A stretch of 64,000 bases of DNA, taken from Ancylobacter novellus DSM 506 (GTDB taxonomy: Bacteria; Pseudomonadota; Alphaproteobacteria; Rhizobiales; Xanthobacteraceae). The stretch is from contig NC_014217.1 of the NCBI RefSeq assembly GCF_000092925.1, positions 1,550,001-1,614,000 on the forward strand, written 5' to 3'. The notes under the pieces were generated by a model. That model saw only the letters and a program-made list of their open reading frames with translations, made no database searches and had not been told where the DNA came from. A program made the position numbers and the translations under genes. Of the stretch, positions 49,335-58,073 are shown in pieces; within the stretch, counting starts at the first letter, position 1, and every line of letters begins with the position of its first letter.

Positions 49335-49958
49335 ATGCTCGCTCAACTCCGTCCGGCGGTGACGCTGCTCATCGCCTTCACCCTCCTCACCGGCCTCGCC
49401 TATCCGCTGGCGATGGTCGAGGTGTCGGAGGCTCTGTTCCCTTCGCAGGCGCGCGGAAGCCTCGTCGTGAAGAACGGCGCGGTCGTCGGCTCGTCGCTGA
49501 TCGGCCAGACCTTCGCCGAGGACCGCTACTTCCACCCGCGTCCCTCGGCGGCCGGCAACGGCTATGACGCGGCGGCGTCTTCCGGCACCAATCTCGGACC
49601 CACCAGCGCCAAGCTGGCCGAGCGGCTGAAGACCGACGCGGCGGCGCTGCGCGCGGCGGGCGTCGAGGGGCCGATCCCGGCCGATGCCATCACCACCTCG
49701 GGCAGCGGCCTCGACCCGGACATCTCGCCGGCGAACGCCATGACTCAGGTGGCGCGCGTCGCCAAGGCGCGCAACGTCGACGAGGCTCTTGTGCGCGATC
49801 TGGTGACGGCGCACATAGAGCAGCCGCAGCTCGGTATGTTCGGCGATCCGCGGGTCAACGTGTTGGCGCTCAACCTGGCGCTGGACACCGCGGCGCCGGT
49901 GGCTCCGGCGTCTCCGGCGCCGTCGAATGCCGCGCCGGCAACCGTATCGGGTTCCTGA
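49335..49958 (+). CDS. kdpC: Potassium-transporting ATPase subunit C
   Basis: The 207-residue subunit has one N-terminal transmembrane helix (about 10-33) and a periplasmic domain with GSSLIGQTFAEDRYFHPRPS, ITTSGSGLDPDISPANAMTQ and VNVLALNLAL, all KdpC hallmarks. It is somewhat longer than E. coli KdpC because of an Ala/Pro-rich C-terminal tail of about 20 residues. GAGGAGAAAGAC precedes the ATG. Confidence 0.96.
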   Translation: MLAQLRPAVTLLIAFTLLTGLAYPLAMVEVSEALFPSQARGSLVVKNGAVVGSSLIGQTFAEDRYFHPRPSAAGNGYDAAASSGTNLGPTSAKLAERLKTDAAALRAAGVEGPIPADAITTSGSGLDPDISPANAMTQVARVAKARNVDEALVRDLVTAHIEQPQLGMFGDPRVNVLALNLALDTAAPVAPASPAPSNAAPATVSGS

Positions 49959-49970
49959 CGGAAAGGCTTC

Positions 49971-52682
49971 ATGAGCGTACAGGATCCGCCGCGCGCCGAC
50001 CCGGAAGCCCTGCTCGCCGCGGCGGAGCGGGAGGCGCGCGGCAAGCTGCGCATCTATCTCGGCGCCGCCCCCGGAGTCGGCAAGACCTACGCGATGCTCT
50101 CCGCCGCCCGCGCCGCTAAGGCCGCGGGCGGCGACGTCGTTATCGGCATCGTCGAGACCCATGGCCGGGCCGAGACCGAGGCGCTGATCGAGGGCATCGA
50201 GAGCCTGCCGCGCAAGGGCGTTCCGTACAGAGGCCGGCTGGTGCCGGAATTCGACCTCGACGCCGCGCTCGCCCGCCAGCCCGGCCTGCTGCTCGTCGAC
50301 GAGTACGCCCATTCCAATGTCGACGGCAGCCGCCACCCCAAGCGCTGGCAGGACGTGCAGGACCTGCTCGCCGCCGGCATCGACGTCTGGACCACGCTCA
50401 ACATTCAGCATGTCGAGAGCCTGAACGACGTCGTGCAGCGCATCACCGGCGTGCGGGTGCGCGAGACGGTGCCGGACACGGCGCTGCAGAAGGCGGATGA
50501 GATCATCCTCGTCGACCTGCCCTCGGACGAGCTGATCAAGCGTCTTGCCGACGGCAAGGTCTATGTCGAGGACACCGCCACGCGGGCGGTGCAGAGCTTC
50601 TTCAAGCCGTCCAACCTCACCGCGCTGCGCGAACTGGCGCTGCGCCGGGTGGCGGCGCGGGTCGACAGCGACCTCCTGGAGCGCATGCAGGGCGCGGCGA
50701 TCGAGGGGCCGTGGGCGGCGGGCGAGCGGATCCTCGTCTGCGTCGGGCCGGACATCGCCGCCGAAAGGGTGGTGCGCGAGGCCAAGCGCCTTGCCGACCT
50801 GATGGATGCGAGCTGGTTCGCCGTCACCGTCGAGCGGCCCGGCCATGTCATGGCGGGCGGCGACCGGCGCCGGCTGGAGGCCGGCATGCGGCTTGCCGAG
50901 ACGCTGGGGGCGGAGACGCGCTCGCTGGTCGCCGCCGATGTCGCCTCCGAACTCCTGCGCTTTGCCCGCTTCGAGAACGTCACCCAGATCATCATCGGCA
51001 AGGCGCGCCGCTGGTGGCTAGCGAGGCTGCTACGCGGCCCGCTGGCCGATGCGCTGGTGAAGCAGGCAGACGGCGTCGCCATCCACGTCGTCACCGCCGA
51101 GGCCAGCGAGGTGCCGGCACGCCGGCGCTTCCAGCCGCCGCCGGCCGGGCAGCTCGCCGGCTATTCGGCGGCGGTGCTCAGCGTCGGCGCGGCGACGGTG
51201 ACCGGGTTGTTCCTCACTCGCTTCGTGGCGCTGCCCAACGTCTCCATGCTCTATCTGCTCGCCGTGCTGCTGCCGGCGCTGCTCTATGGCGTATGGCCGG
51301 CGATCCTCGCTTCGACGCTGTCCTTCCTCGCCTACAACTTCTTCTTCATCGATCCGGTGGAGACCTTCACCGTCGCCCGCCCGCACGAGCTGCTGGCGCT
51401 GCTGATCTTCCTCATCGTCGCGGTGCTGATCTCCACCATCGCCGGCCGCGCGCGCGAGCAGGCGCGCATCGCCGCCCAGCGCATGCGGGCGACGCGGCGG
51501 CTCTACGAGTTCACCCGCAAGCTCTCGGCGCTGCCGGACCGCTCGTCGGTGGCGGAGGCGGCGGCGGTCGAGCTGCACACCGTGCTCGGCCGCCCGAGCG
51601 TCATCCTGCTCTCCGAGCATGGCGACCTGTCCATCGCCGCCGCCTGGCCGCCGGAGGACCGGCTCGATACCGGCTCGATGACGGCGGCCAGCTGGGCGTT
51701 CGAGCATGGCGAGGCGGCCGGCGCCGGGACCGGCACGCTGCCGAGCGTGCCCTGGCTGTTCCGCCCGCTCGGCGGCATGGCGGGCGGGACGGCGGGCGGC
51801 GCGCCCATCGGCGTCGTCGGCATCGAGCGCGATCCGACCATGCCGGTGCTCGACGCCGAGAGCGAGAGCATCCTCGGCACGCTGAGCGAGCAGACGGCGG
51901 CGGCGCTGGTGCGCACCATGCTCTCGGCCGAGGTGACGCGGGCCCGCACCGCGGCCGAGACCGAGCGGGTGCGCAACATCCTGCTCGCCTCGATCAGCCA
52001 TGATTTCCGCACCCCGCTCGCCTCCATCCTCGGCGCGGCCACCAGCCTGATCGATTACGGGCCGGACATTCCCCCGGAGGTGCGCCGCGACCTGCTGGCA
52101 CAGATGCGCGACGAGGCGGAGAATCTCGACCACATGGTGCGCAACCTGCTCTCCATGACCCGGCTGGAGGCGGGAGCGCTGGAGATCCACAAGGACTGGG
52201 TCGACGCGGTGGAGCTTATGAACCGCGCCGTCTCCGCCGTGCGCCGGCGCGGGGCGACGCAGCGCTTCGTCGTCACCTCCGCTCCCGACCTGCCGCTGAT
52301 CCAGGCCGACCAGAGCCTAATGGACCAGGCGCTCGGCAACGTCGTCGCAAACGCGGTACGCTATGCCGGCAAGGAGGCGCGCATCGGCCTCGCCGCCACC
52401 GTCATCGACAATGAACTGGTGATCGCCGTGACCGATGACGGGCCGGGCATTCCCACGCAGACGCTGCCGCATGTGTTCGAGAAATTCGTGCGTGCCTCGC
52501 GCGGTGCCGCCGATGGCGGCGACGGCTCGGGCCTCGGCCTTGCCATCACCAAGGGAATCGTCGAGGCGCATGGCGGCAGGGTCGCCGGCCGCAGCCCGGC
52601 GCCGGGGCAACGCAACGGGACCCGCATCACCATGAAGCTGCCGCTGCCGGCCCACGCGCCGGAGGGGGAGGGCAAATCGTGA
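49971..52682 (+). CDS. kdpD: Sensor histidine kinase KdpD
   Basis: The 903-residue sensor has the cytoplasmic KdpD domain with Walker A GAAPGVGKT at 31-39, a Usp-like domain (about 250-370), four transmembrane helices (about 390-500), a GAF-like region, and the kinase core with His677 in SISHDFRTPLASI and the ATP-binding G-box GSGLGLAITKGIVEAHGG. It senses potassium limitation or ionic stress and phosphorylates KdpE. It overlaps kdpE by four bases (GTGA). Confidence 0.97.
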   Translation: MSVQDPPRADPEALLAAAEREARGKLRIYLGAAPGVGKTYAMLSAARAAKAAGGDVVIGIVETHGRAETEALIEGIESLPRKGVPYRGRLVPEFDLDAALARQPGLLLVDEYAHSNVDGSRHPKRWQDVQDLLAAGIDVWTTLNIQHVESLNDVVQRITGVRVRETVPDTALQKADEIILVDLPSDELIKRLADGKVYVEDTATRAVQSFFKPSNLTALRELALRRVAARVDSDLLERMQGAAIEGPWAAGERILVCVGPDIAAERVVREAKRLADLMDASWFAVTVERPGHVMAGGDRRRLEAGMRLAETLGAETRSLVAADVASELLRFARFENVTQIIIGKARRWWLARLLRGPLADALVKQADGVAIHVVTAEASEVPARRRFQPPPAGQLAGYSAAVLSVGAATVTGLFLTRFVALPNVSMLYLLAVLLPALLYGVWPAILASTLSFLAYNFFFIDPVETFTVARPHELLALLIFLIVAVLISTIAGRAREQARIAAQRMRATRRLYEFTRKLSALPDRSSVAEAAAVELHTVLGRPSVILLSEHGDLSIAAAWPPEDRLDTGSMTAASWAFEHGEAAGAGTGTLPSVPWLFRPLGGMAGGTAGGAPIGVVGIERDPTMPVLDAESESILGTLSEQTAAALVRTMLSAEVTRARTAAETERVRNILLASISHDFRTPLASILGAATSLIDYGPDIPPEVRRDLLAQMRDEAENLDHMVRNLLSMTRLEAGALEIHKDWVDAVELMNRAVSAVRRRGATQRFVVTSAPDLPLIQADQSLMDQALGNVVANAVRYAGKEARIGLAATVIDNELVIAVTDDGPGIPTQTLPHVFEKFVRASRGAADGGDGSGLGLAITKGIVEAHGGRVAGRSPAPGQRNGTRITMKLPLPAHAPEGEGKS

Positions 52683-53362
52683 GCGGAACCAGCGTGCTGG
52701 TGGTCGACGACGAGCCGGCGATCCACCGCTTCATGGCGCCGGCGCTGGCGGCCAACGGCTATGACGCGCTGCGGGCCGACACCGGCACGCAGGCGCTCGC
52801 ACTGGTGGTGAACCGGCGCCCCGACATCGTGGTGCTCGACCTCGGCCTGCCGGACATGGACGGCAAGGAGGTGATCCGGCGCCTGCGCGAATGGTCGGAC
52901 GTGCCGATCGTGGTGCTCTCGGCCCGCGACCGCGAGATCGAGAAGATCGAGGCGCTCGACCTCGGCGCCGACGACTTCGTCAACAAGCCCTTCGGCATCG
53001 GCGAATTGATGGCGCGGCTGCGCGCGGCGCTGCGCCATCGCATGCAGGAGAAGGGCGAGACGCCGGTGCTGCGGCTCGGCGGCATCGAGGTCGACATCCC
53101 TCGCCACCGTGTCACCCGCGACGGGGCGGAGGTGAAGCTGACGCCGAAGGAGTTCGACCTCGTGGCCTTCCTCGCCCGCCATCCCGGCAAGGTGCTGACC
53201 CACCGCCAGATATTGCGCGACGTGTGGGGCCCGGCGCATGAACACGACACGCAATATCTGCGCGTCTATGTCGGCCAGTTGCGCACCAAGCTGGAGGCGG
53301 ACCCGACCAATCCGGCGCTGATCGTCACCGAGCCCGGTATCGGCTACCGGGCGGGGGAGTAG
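52679..53362 (+). CDS. kdpE: KDP operon response regulator KdpE
   Basis: The 227-residue OmpR/PhoB-type regulator has a receiver domain with Asp54 in IVVLDLGLPDMDG and Lys in FVNKPFG, and a C-terminal winged helix (about 130-225; VKLTPKEFDLVAFLARHPGK, then YLRVYVGQLRTKLE). Translation starts at a GTG inside the kdpD stop, so the two are made in step. It should act on the T-rich repeat ahead of the operon. Confidence 0.97.
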   Translation: MSGTSVLVVDDEPAIHRFMAPALAANGYDALRADTGTQALALVVNRRPDIVVLDLGLPDMDGKEVIRRLREWSDVPIVVLSARDREIEKIEALDLGADDFVNKPFGIGELMARLRAALRHRMQEKGETPVLRLGGIEVDIPRHRVTRDGAEVKLTPKEFDLVAFLARHPGKVLTHRQILRDVWGPAHEHDTQYLRVYVGQLRTKLEADPTNPALIVTEPGIGYRAGE

Positions 53363-53372
53363 CCCGTCCCCC

Positions 53373-54737
53373 TCACGCCTCGATGTCGACGTCGCGGGTC
53401 TCGCTGCCGAGGATGAGCGCGATCAGCGTCAGCACCGCCATGGCGGACAGATACACGCCAACCCAGAACGGCGAGCCGCCGCCCCACGCCCACAGCGCCA
53501 CCGCGATGAACGGCGCCACTGCCGCCCCGAGGATGGAGGAGACGTTGTAGGAGATGCCGGAGCCCGTGTAGCGCAGATTGGCCGGGAACAGCTCCGGCAG
53601 CAGCGCGCCCATCGGGCCGAATGTCATGCCCATCAGGCTGAAGCCGAGGATCAGCCAGGCCATGACGCCCACCGGGCCGGCCGAGAGCATCGGCACCCAC
53701 AGAAGCCCGAAGGCGATGATGGCAAGCGTCACCGCGATCAGCGTGCGCCGGCGGCCCCAGCGGTCCGCCCACGGGCCGGAGACCATGGTGAAGATACCGA
53801 AGAACACTACGCCGATGATCATCATCAGCACAAAGGTCGTGTAGTCGTAGCCGAGCCCCGGCAGCGCGGCGTTCACGCCGGCGCGGCCATAGCTCAGCGA
53901 GAAGGTGGTCATCAGGTAGAACAGCACATAGGTCGCGAGCATGTAGAAGGTGCCGAGCACCAGCTCGCGCCAATGGCCGCGGAACACCGAAGCCAGCGGC
54001 AGCTTCTGCACCTTGCCGGCCTTCACCGTCTTCTCGAAGGCGGCGCTCTCGACGAGGTTGAGCCGCACCCACAGGCCGACGGCGACCATGACGATGGAAA
54101 ACAGGAAGGGGATGCGCCAGCCCCAGCTCAGGAAGGCGTCGGACGGGCGCGAAGGGTCCTCCGACGGCATGAGCGCGGCGATGGCGAGGAACAGGCCGTT
54201 GGCGAGGATGAAGCCGAGCGGCGCGCCGAGCTGCGGGAAGGTGCCGTAGACGGCGCGCTTGCCGGCGGGCGCGTTCTCGGTCGCCACCAGCGCCGCACCG
54301 CTCCATTCGCCGCCGAGCGCGAATCCCTGCGCGATGCGCATGATCACCAGGAGCCCCGGCGCCAGCCAGCCGACCTGCGGATAAGTCGGCAGCACGCCGA
54401 CGAGGAAAGTCGCGATACCCATGGTGAGCAGCGCGCCGACCAGCGTCACCTTGCGCCCGCGCCGGTCCCCGAGATGGCCGAAGAAGATCGCGCCGAGCGG
54501 GCGCGCCACCATCGCCGCGCCGAACACGGCGAAGGAGGCGAGCAGCGCCGCCGTGTCGTTGCCCGGCGGGAAGAACAGATGCGGGAACACCAGCACCGCG
54601 GCGGTGGCGTAGACGTAAAAATCGTAGAACTCGATGGTGGTGCCGATCAGGCTGGCGAGGATGACGCGCGAGCGCGGATTGGCGACGGTGGCGTTGGCTG
54701 GGGCGCCGGCAGGGGCGGCGGCGAGGGTGGACGACAT
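53373..54737 (-). CDS. MFS transporter of the metabolite:H+ symporter (MHS) family
   Basis: The 454-residue membrane protein has 12 helices and the MHS hallmarks: GTTIEFYDFYVYATAAVLVFP, LFFPPGNDTAALLASFAVFG, RPLGAIFFGHLGDRRGRKVTL and RIAQGFALGGEWSGAALVATE. MHS members take up shikimate, alpha-ketoglutarate, proline/betaine or citrate by proton symport; the substrate here is not readable. It converges on kdpE with a gap of only 10 bases. Confidence 0.93.
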   Translation of the reverse strand: MSSTLAAAPAGAPANATVANPRSRVILASLIGTTIEFYDFYVYATAAVLVFPHLFFPPGNDTAALLASFAVFGAAMVARPLGAIFFGHLGDRRGRKVTLVGALLTMGIATFLVGVLPTYPQVGWLAPGLLVIMRIAQGFALGGEWSGAALVATENAPAGKRAVYGTFPQLGAPLGFILANGLFLAIAALMPSEDPSRPSDAFLSWGWRIPFLFSIVMVAVGLWVRLNLVESAAFEKTVKAGKVQKLPLASVFRGHWRELVLGTFYMLATYVLFYLMTTFSLSYGRAGVNAALPGLGYDYTTFVLMMIIGVVFFGIFTMVSGPWADRWGRRRTLIAVTLAIIAFGLLWVPMLSAGPVGVMAWLILGFSLMGMTFGPMGALLPELFPANLRYTGSGISYNVSSILGAAVAPFIAVALWAWGGGSPFWVGVYLSAMAVLTLIALILGSETRDVDIEA

Positions 54738-54913
54738 CGGGGACTCCAGAACGGCGGTCCGTCCGTGGCGCCGGGTGACGCGATGCGCAGGCGGCGGCGG
54801 GACGGACCGGCGGATTTTGGAGGTCCTTTTAGAGCCTCGAGCCAGGAATTGCAGCGGCTTTGCCTGAGACTTTCGGACCCGCGTGCAAATCAGACCCGGG
54901 AATGGGGCCTTCG

Positions 54914-55057
54914 TCAGCCCGGCGGATCGACCTTCAGCCCGTTCGGCCCGACCTCGATCTGGAGCGAGTTCTGCTCGCGCTCATAGGCCTGATAGGCGAG
55001 GACGGCGGCGACCACGGCAAGCACCACCACGACCACGGTGAGGATGGATCGGTTCAT
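54914..55057 (-). CDS. Small single-helix membrane protein
   Basis: The 47-residue product has an N-terminal membrane helix (about 4-24) followed by a polar tail ending GPNGLKVDPPG. GGGGAGAATCC gives a good ribosome-binding site. Short proteins with the same RSILTVVVVVLAVVAAVL start are frequent in Hyphomicrobiales. Their function is unknown. The open frame beyond the ATG is not conserved-looking. Confidence 0.75.
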   Translation of the reverse strand: MNRSILTVVVVVLAVVAAVLAYQAYEREQNSLQIEVGPNGLKVDPPG

Positions 55058-55684
55058 GGATTCTCCCCTTCTTGCGGGCCGGGACGCGCCGGCCAGTGGT
55101 AAGGGAACGCCGAAAGCGGGGCGGGGTTCCGCCCTGTGGCGAATGCCGCCCAAGTCGAGCGGAGCGTGTGACGCTGCGGATGACGCAGCGCATCTGCGTC
55201 CGTTCCCGCGCGGCGGAGGCCGGAAATTCGGCCTGGACGCTGGTCCGCGAAATTCTCCGGTCGTGCGCCGCTGGGGCATGCGGCGGCAAAGACTCCCCTT
55301 CGACGCCTTCGTCCTTTGCGTGAAGTCGAGTCGAGCGCGGTCAATGGTCGGAAACTATATTCATTTGTATCAAGCAATATTCACCATATACGTCAGCCAA
55401 TATCTATTGGCTTTAGGTAAACATACGTTGGTATAATTCATGTTGCATCCATATCGGTAGATGTTATCTGTCATTCGTCAGTAAATGACGCATGTCGACT
55501 AATCGGATGCTTTACCGAGCGTCATTTCGTGACCTTCGGTAAGTAACGGATCGGTGAGAGACCTCACCGTCGGCCGGACCTCCGCATTTCGCCATGCCCC
55601 GCCGCCGTGCCGAAAGGCGCGGCGCGTGACACTCGAAGCAGCCAAGAAGAGCTGTGCGGTGGAAATCAGGTCGAGGAAACGTCA
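55058..55684. other. Long intergenic region, AT-richer in its middle, upstream of oxlT-like gene
   Basis: This 627-base gap carries no convincing gene. Bases about 55330-55560 are clearly less GC-rich than the surroundings and hold several dyads (listed separately). Rightward open frames here are short and unlike known proteins. It is best read as an extended promoter region. Confidence 0.6.
55476..55542. promoter_or_regulatory. Cluster of inverted repeats upstream of the oxlT-like gene
   Basis: CGTCA-N5-TGACG lies at 55476-55490. AAATGACGC at 55483-55491 is repeated in reverse as GCGTCATTT at 55519-55527. TTACCGA at 55512-55518 is repeated in reverse as TCGGTAA at 55536-55542. A further CGTCA is at 55391-55395. 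The spaced, oriented CGTCA half-sites look like a multi-site operator. The regulator is unknown. Confidence 0.5.
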
Positions 55685-57013
55685 ATGGAAGCGACCAATA
55701 CTGCCCGCCCCGCAGCAACGGCCACGCGCCCCTGGGAACCCTGGTTCCAGCTCGGCTGCGGCATTCTCTGCATGGCGATGATCGCCAATCTCCAATATGG
55801 CTGGACCCTGTTCGTCGATCCCATCGATCAGGCCCATGGCTGGGGCCGCGCGGCGATCCAGACCGCCTTCACCATCTTCGTGCTGACCGAGACCTGGCTG
55901 GTGCCGGTCGAGGCGTGGTTCGTCGACCGCTACGGCCCGCGCATCGTGCTCACCTTCGGCGCGGTGATGATCGCGCTGGCCTGGGTGATCAACTCCTACG
56001 CTTCCTCGCTCGCCATGCTCTATGCCGGCGCGGTGTTCGGCGGCATCGGCGCCGGCTCGGTCTATGGCACCTGCGTCGGCAACGCGCTGAAATGGTTCCT
56101 CTATCGCCGCGGTCTTGCCGCGGGCGCCACCGCCGCGGGCTTCGGCGCCGGCGCGGCGCTCACCGTGGTGCCGATCGCCAACATGATCGCCACGTCGGGC
56201 TATCAGTCGGCATTCTTCTGGTTCGGCATCGGCCAGGGCATCGTGGTGCTCATCGCCGCGCAGTTCCTCTACCCGCCGAAGGTCAAGATCGCCCCGCCGA
56301 AGAAGGTGACCGGCCTGCCGCAGAGCAAGGTCGACTACCAGCCCTCGCAGACGGTGACCAAGCCGGTGTTCTGGCTGCTCTACCTCATGTTCGTCATGGT
56401 CGCTTCGGGTGGCCTGATGGCGGCGGCGCAGATCGGACCGATCGCCCACGACCTCGGCGTCGCCAACACGCCGGTGAGCATTCTCGGCATCTCCGGCGCG
56501 GCGCTGACGCTGGCGATCTCGCTCGACCGCATCTTCGACGGCTTCGGCCGGCCGATCTTCGGCTACGTCTCCGACCGGATCGGGCGCGAGAACACCATGT
56601 TCATCGCCTTCGGCACGGCCGCGGCGATGCTGCTGCTGATGGTCTATCACGGCTCGAACCCGGTAGTGTTCGTGGTCGCGACCGCCTTCTTCTTCGGCGT
56701 GTTCGGCGAGATCTATTCGCTGTTCCCGGCGACCTGCGGCGACACTTTCGGTTCGAAGTTCGCGGCGACCAATGCCGGCATGCTCTACACCGCCAAGGGC
56801 ACGGCAGCCCTCCTAGTGCCGCTCGCCTCCATCGTGGCGGCGGCCTATGGCTGGTACGCGGTGTTCGCCATCGCGGTCGGCCTGAACGCGGCGGCGGCCT
56901 TCCTCGCGCTGTTCGTGCTGAAGCCGGTGCGCTCGCGCTTCATCGCCCGCTCGGCGGTCGAGGCGGAGAGCGTGGCGGCGGCGCCCGCGGGCCGCGAATC
57001 GCACGCGCATTGA
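55685..57013 (+). CDS. Oxalate/formate antiporter-like MFS transporter
   Basis: The 442-residue membrane protein has 12 helices and the OxlT-family layout: PWFQLGCGILCMAMIANLQYGWTLF at the start, GGIGAGSVYGTCVGNALKWF in the middle and FDGFGRPIFGYVSDRIGREN. OxlT exchanges oxalate for formate; other members of this branch carry other monocarboxylates. No formyl-CoA transferase or oxalyl-CoA decarboxylase gene is in the window. GAGGAA sits before the ATG; the open frame upstream is not family-like. Confidence 0.88.
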   Translation: MEATNTARPAATATRPWEPWFQLGCGILCMAMIANLQYGWTLFVDPIDQAHGWGRAAIQTAFTIFVLTETWLVPVEAWFVDRYGPRIVLTFGAVMIALAWVINSYASSLAMLYAGAVFGGIGAGSVYGTCVGNALKWFLYRRGLAAGATAAGFGAGAALTVVPIANMIATSGYQSAFFWFGIGQGIVVLIAAQFLYPPKVKIAPPKKVTGLPQSKVDYQPSQTVTKPVFWLLYLMFVMVASGGLMAAAQIGPIAHDLGVANTPVSILGISGAALTLAISLDRIFDGFGRPIFGYVSDRIGRENTMFIAFGTAAAMLLLMVYHGSNPVVFVVATAFFFGVFGEIYSLFPATCGDTFGSKFAATNAGMLYTAKGTAALLVPLASIVAAAYGWYAVFAIAVGLNAAAAFLALFVLKPVRSRFIARSAVEAESVAAAPAGRESHAH

Positions 57014-57033
57014 AGTCTTTGAAGAGAGGAATG

Positions 57034-57063
57034 AAAGCGCCGGGCAATGCCCGGCGCTTTTTC
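57034..57063 (+). terminator. Rho-independent terminator after the oxlT-like gene
   Basis: AGCGCCGGGC-AAT-GCCCGGCGCT is a perfect 10-bp stem followed by TTTT, about 22 bases past the stop. Confidence 0.92.
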
Positions 57064-57069
57064 GTTTCC

Positions 57070-57151
57070 CTCATCCGCGACCTCGACCCGCGGACCCAAG
57101 GGACTTGGTGCTCCCGGTCACTGGGTGCCCGGGTCAAGCCCGGGCATGAGG
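57070..57151. repeat. Intergenic palindromic repeat, type B variant
   Basis: CTCATCCGCGACCTCGACCC with GCGGACCCAAG pairs imperfectly with a segment containing CTGGGTGCCCGGGTCAAGCC and CGGGCATGAG. It immediately follows the oxlT terminator. Confidence 0.65.
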
Positions 57152-57183
57152 GAATGAATGGGGTCGGCGTTTCTCCAAAACAT

Positions 57184-57274
57184 CGTCATCCCGGACGGCC
57201 GAAAGGCCGATCCGGGATGCGTGCAGAATGGGGAGCGATCCCGGCTCTTCGCTTCGCCTTCGACCGGGATGACG
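57184..57274. repeat. Intergenic palindromic repeat, type C (CGTCATCCCGG ends)
   Basis: CGTCATCCCGG at one end and CCGGGATGACG at the other enclose internal GGACGGCCGAAAGGCCGATCC and GATCCCGGCTC segments. It resembles the copy at 18448-18550. It ends next to the stop codon of the nitrilase-family gene. Confidence 0.75.
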
Positions 57275-57275
57275 C

Positions 57276-58073
57276 CTAACGGCTCCGCCCATACACCTCC
57301 GGCCGGCGGTCGCGCATATGGGTGTTGAGCACGCGGGCCTGCTTCAGCCTCTCGGAATCGAGATCGGCGAAGACCAGCTCCTCGCCATCGCCGGCGAGCA
57401 CGAGGTTGCCGCCGTTCGGGTCGCCGACGCAGCTGAGGCCCATATAGTCGAGATCACCCTCGCTGCCGCAGCGATTGGCGTAGGCGACATAGAGCTCGCT
57501 CTCGAAGGCGCGGGCCGGCACCACGAAGAGCGATACCGCGTCATAGGGCTTCATGTTGGCGGTCGGCACGATCACGAGATCGGCGTCGCCGAGCGCCAGA
57601 GCCCGCACCGCTTCCGGGAATTCGACATCGTAGCAGATGAGGATTCCCACCTTGTAGCCGTCGAGCTCGGCCAACTCCGCCGTGCCGGGGCCGGGCGCGA
57701 ACATCGCCCGGTCGAGGTCGCCGAAGAGGTGCGTCTTGCGGAAGTTCAAGAGCGTCGCACCGGTGCGGTCGATGAGCAGGGCGGAGTTGTAGATAGCTCC
57801 GTCCGCCCCACGCTCGGGATAGCCGTAGCAGATCGCGATGCCGTGCCGCTGGGCGATGTCCGCCACGCGGGCGGCGCTGGGGCCGTTCGCATTTTCCGCA
57901 ACCAGAGCAGCCGCTTGCGCGCCGATGTTGTAGCCGGACAGGAACATTTCCGGCGCCACCAGCAGGCGCGCGCCGCCGGCGGCCGCGCGGGCGGCCGCCT
58001 CCTCCAGCCGGTCGAGATTGGCGGCGGGGCGATTCTGAGGATCGCCCGCCGTCTGCAGGAGCGCGATGCGCAT
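57276..58073 (-). CDS. Carbon-nitrogen hydrolase (nitrilase superfamily amidase)
   Basis: The 265-residue product has the full catalytic triad: Glu42 in VAPEMFLSGY, Lys113 in FRKTHLFG and Cys147 in ICYDVEFPE. It belongs to the amidase side of the superfamily, which includes N-carbamoylputrescine and omega-amidases. Its start shares one base with the stop of the agmatinase-like gene, so the two are coupled; a joint role in breakdown of guanidino or amide compounds is a reasonable inference. Confidence 0.92.
   Translation of the reverse strand: MRIALLQTAGDPQNRPAANLDRLEEAAARAAAGGARLLVAPEMFLSGYNIGAQAAALVAENANGPSAARVADIAQRHGIAICYGYPERGADGAIYNSALLIDRTGATLLNFRKTHLFGDLDRAMFAPGPGTAELAELDGYKVGILICYDVEFPEAVRALALGDADLVIVPTANMKPYDAVSLFVVPARAFESELYVAYANRCGSEGDLDYMGLSCVGDPNGGNLVLAGDGEELVFADLDSERLKQARVLNTHMRDRRPEVYGRSR

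Noticed and set aside
45466-49336. Long minus-strand open frames across kdpA and kdpB
   Set aside because: Shadow frames rich in Arg, Asp, Glu, Gly and His; kdpA and kdpB have full motif sets on the other strand.
55607-55684. Upstream extension of the oxlT-like gene
   Set aside because: The extra 26 residues are polar and unlike the family, and GAGGAA directly precedes the chosen ATG.
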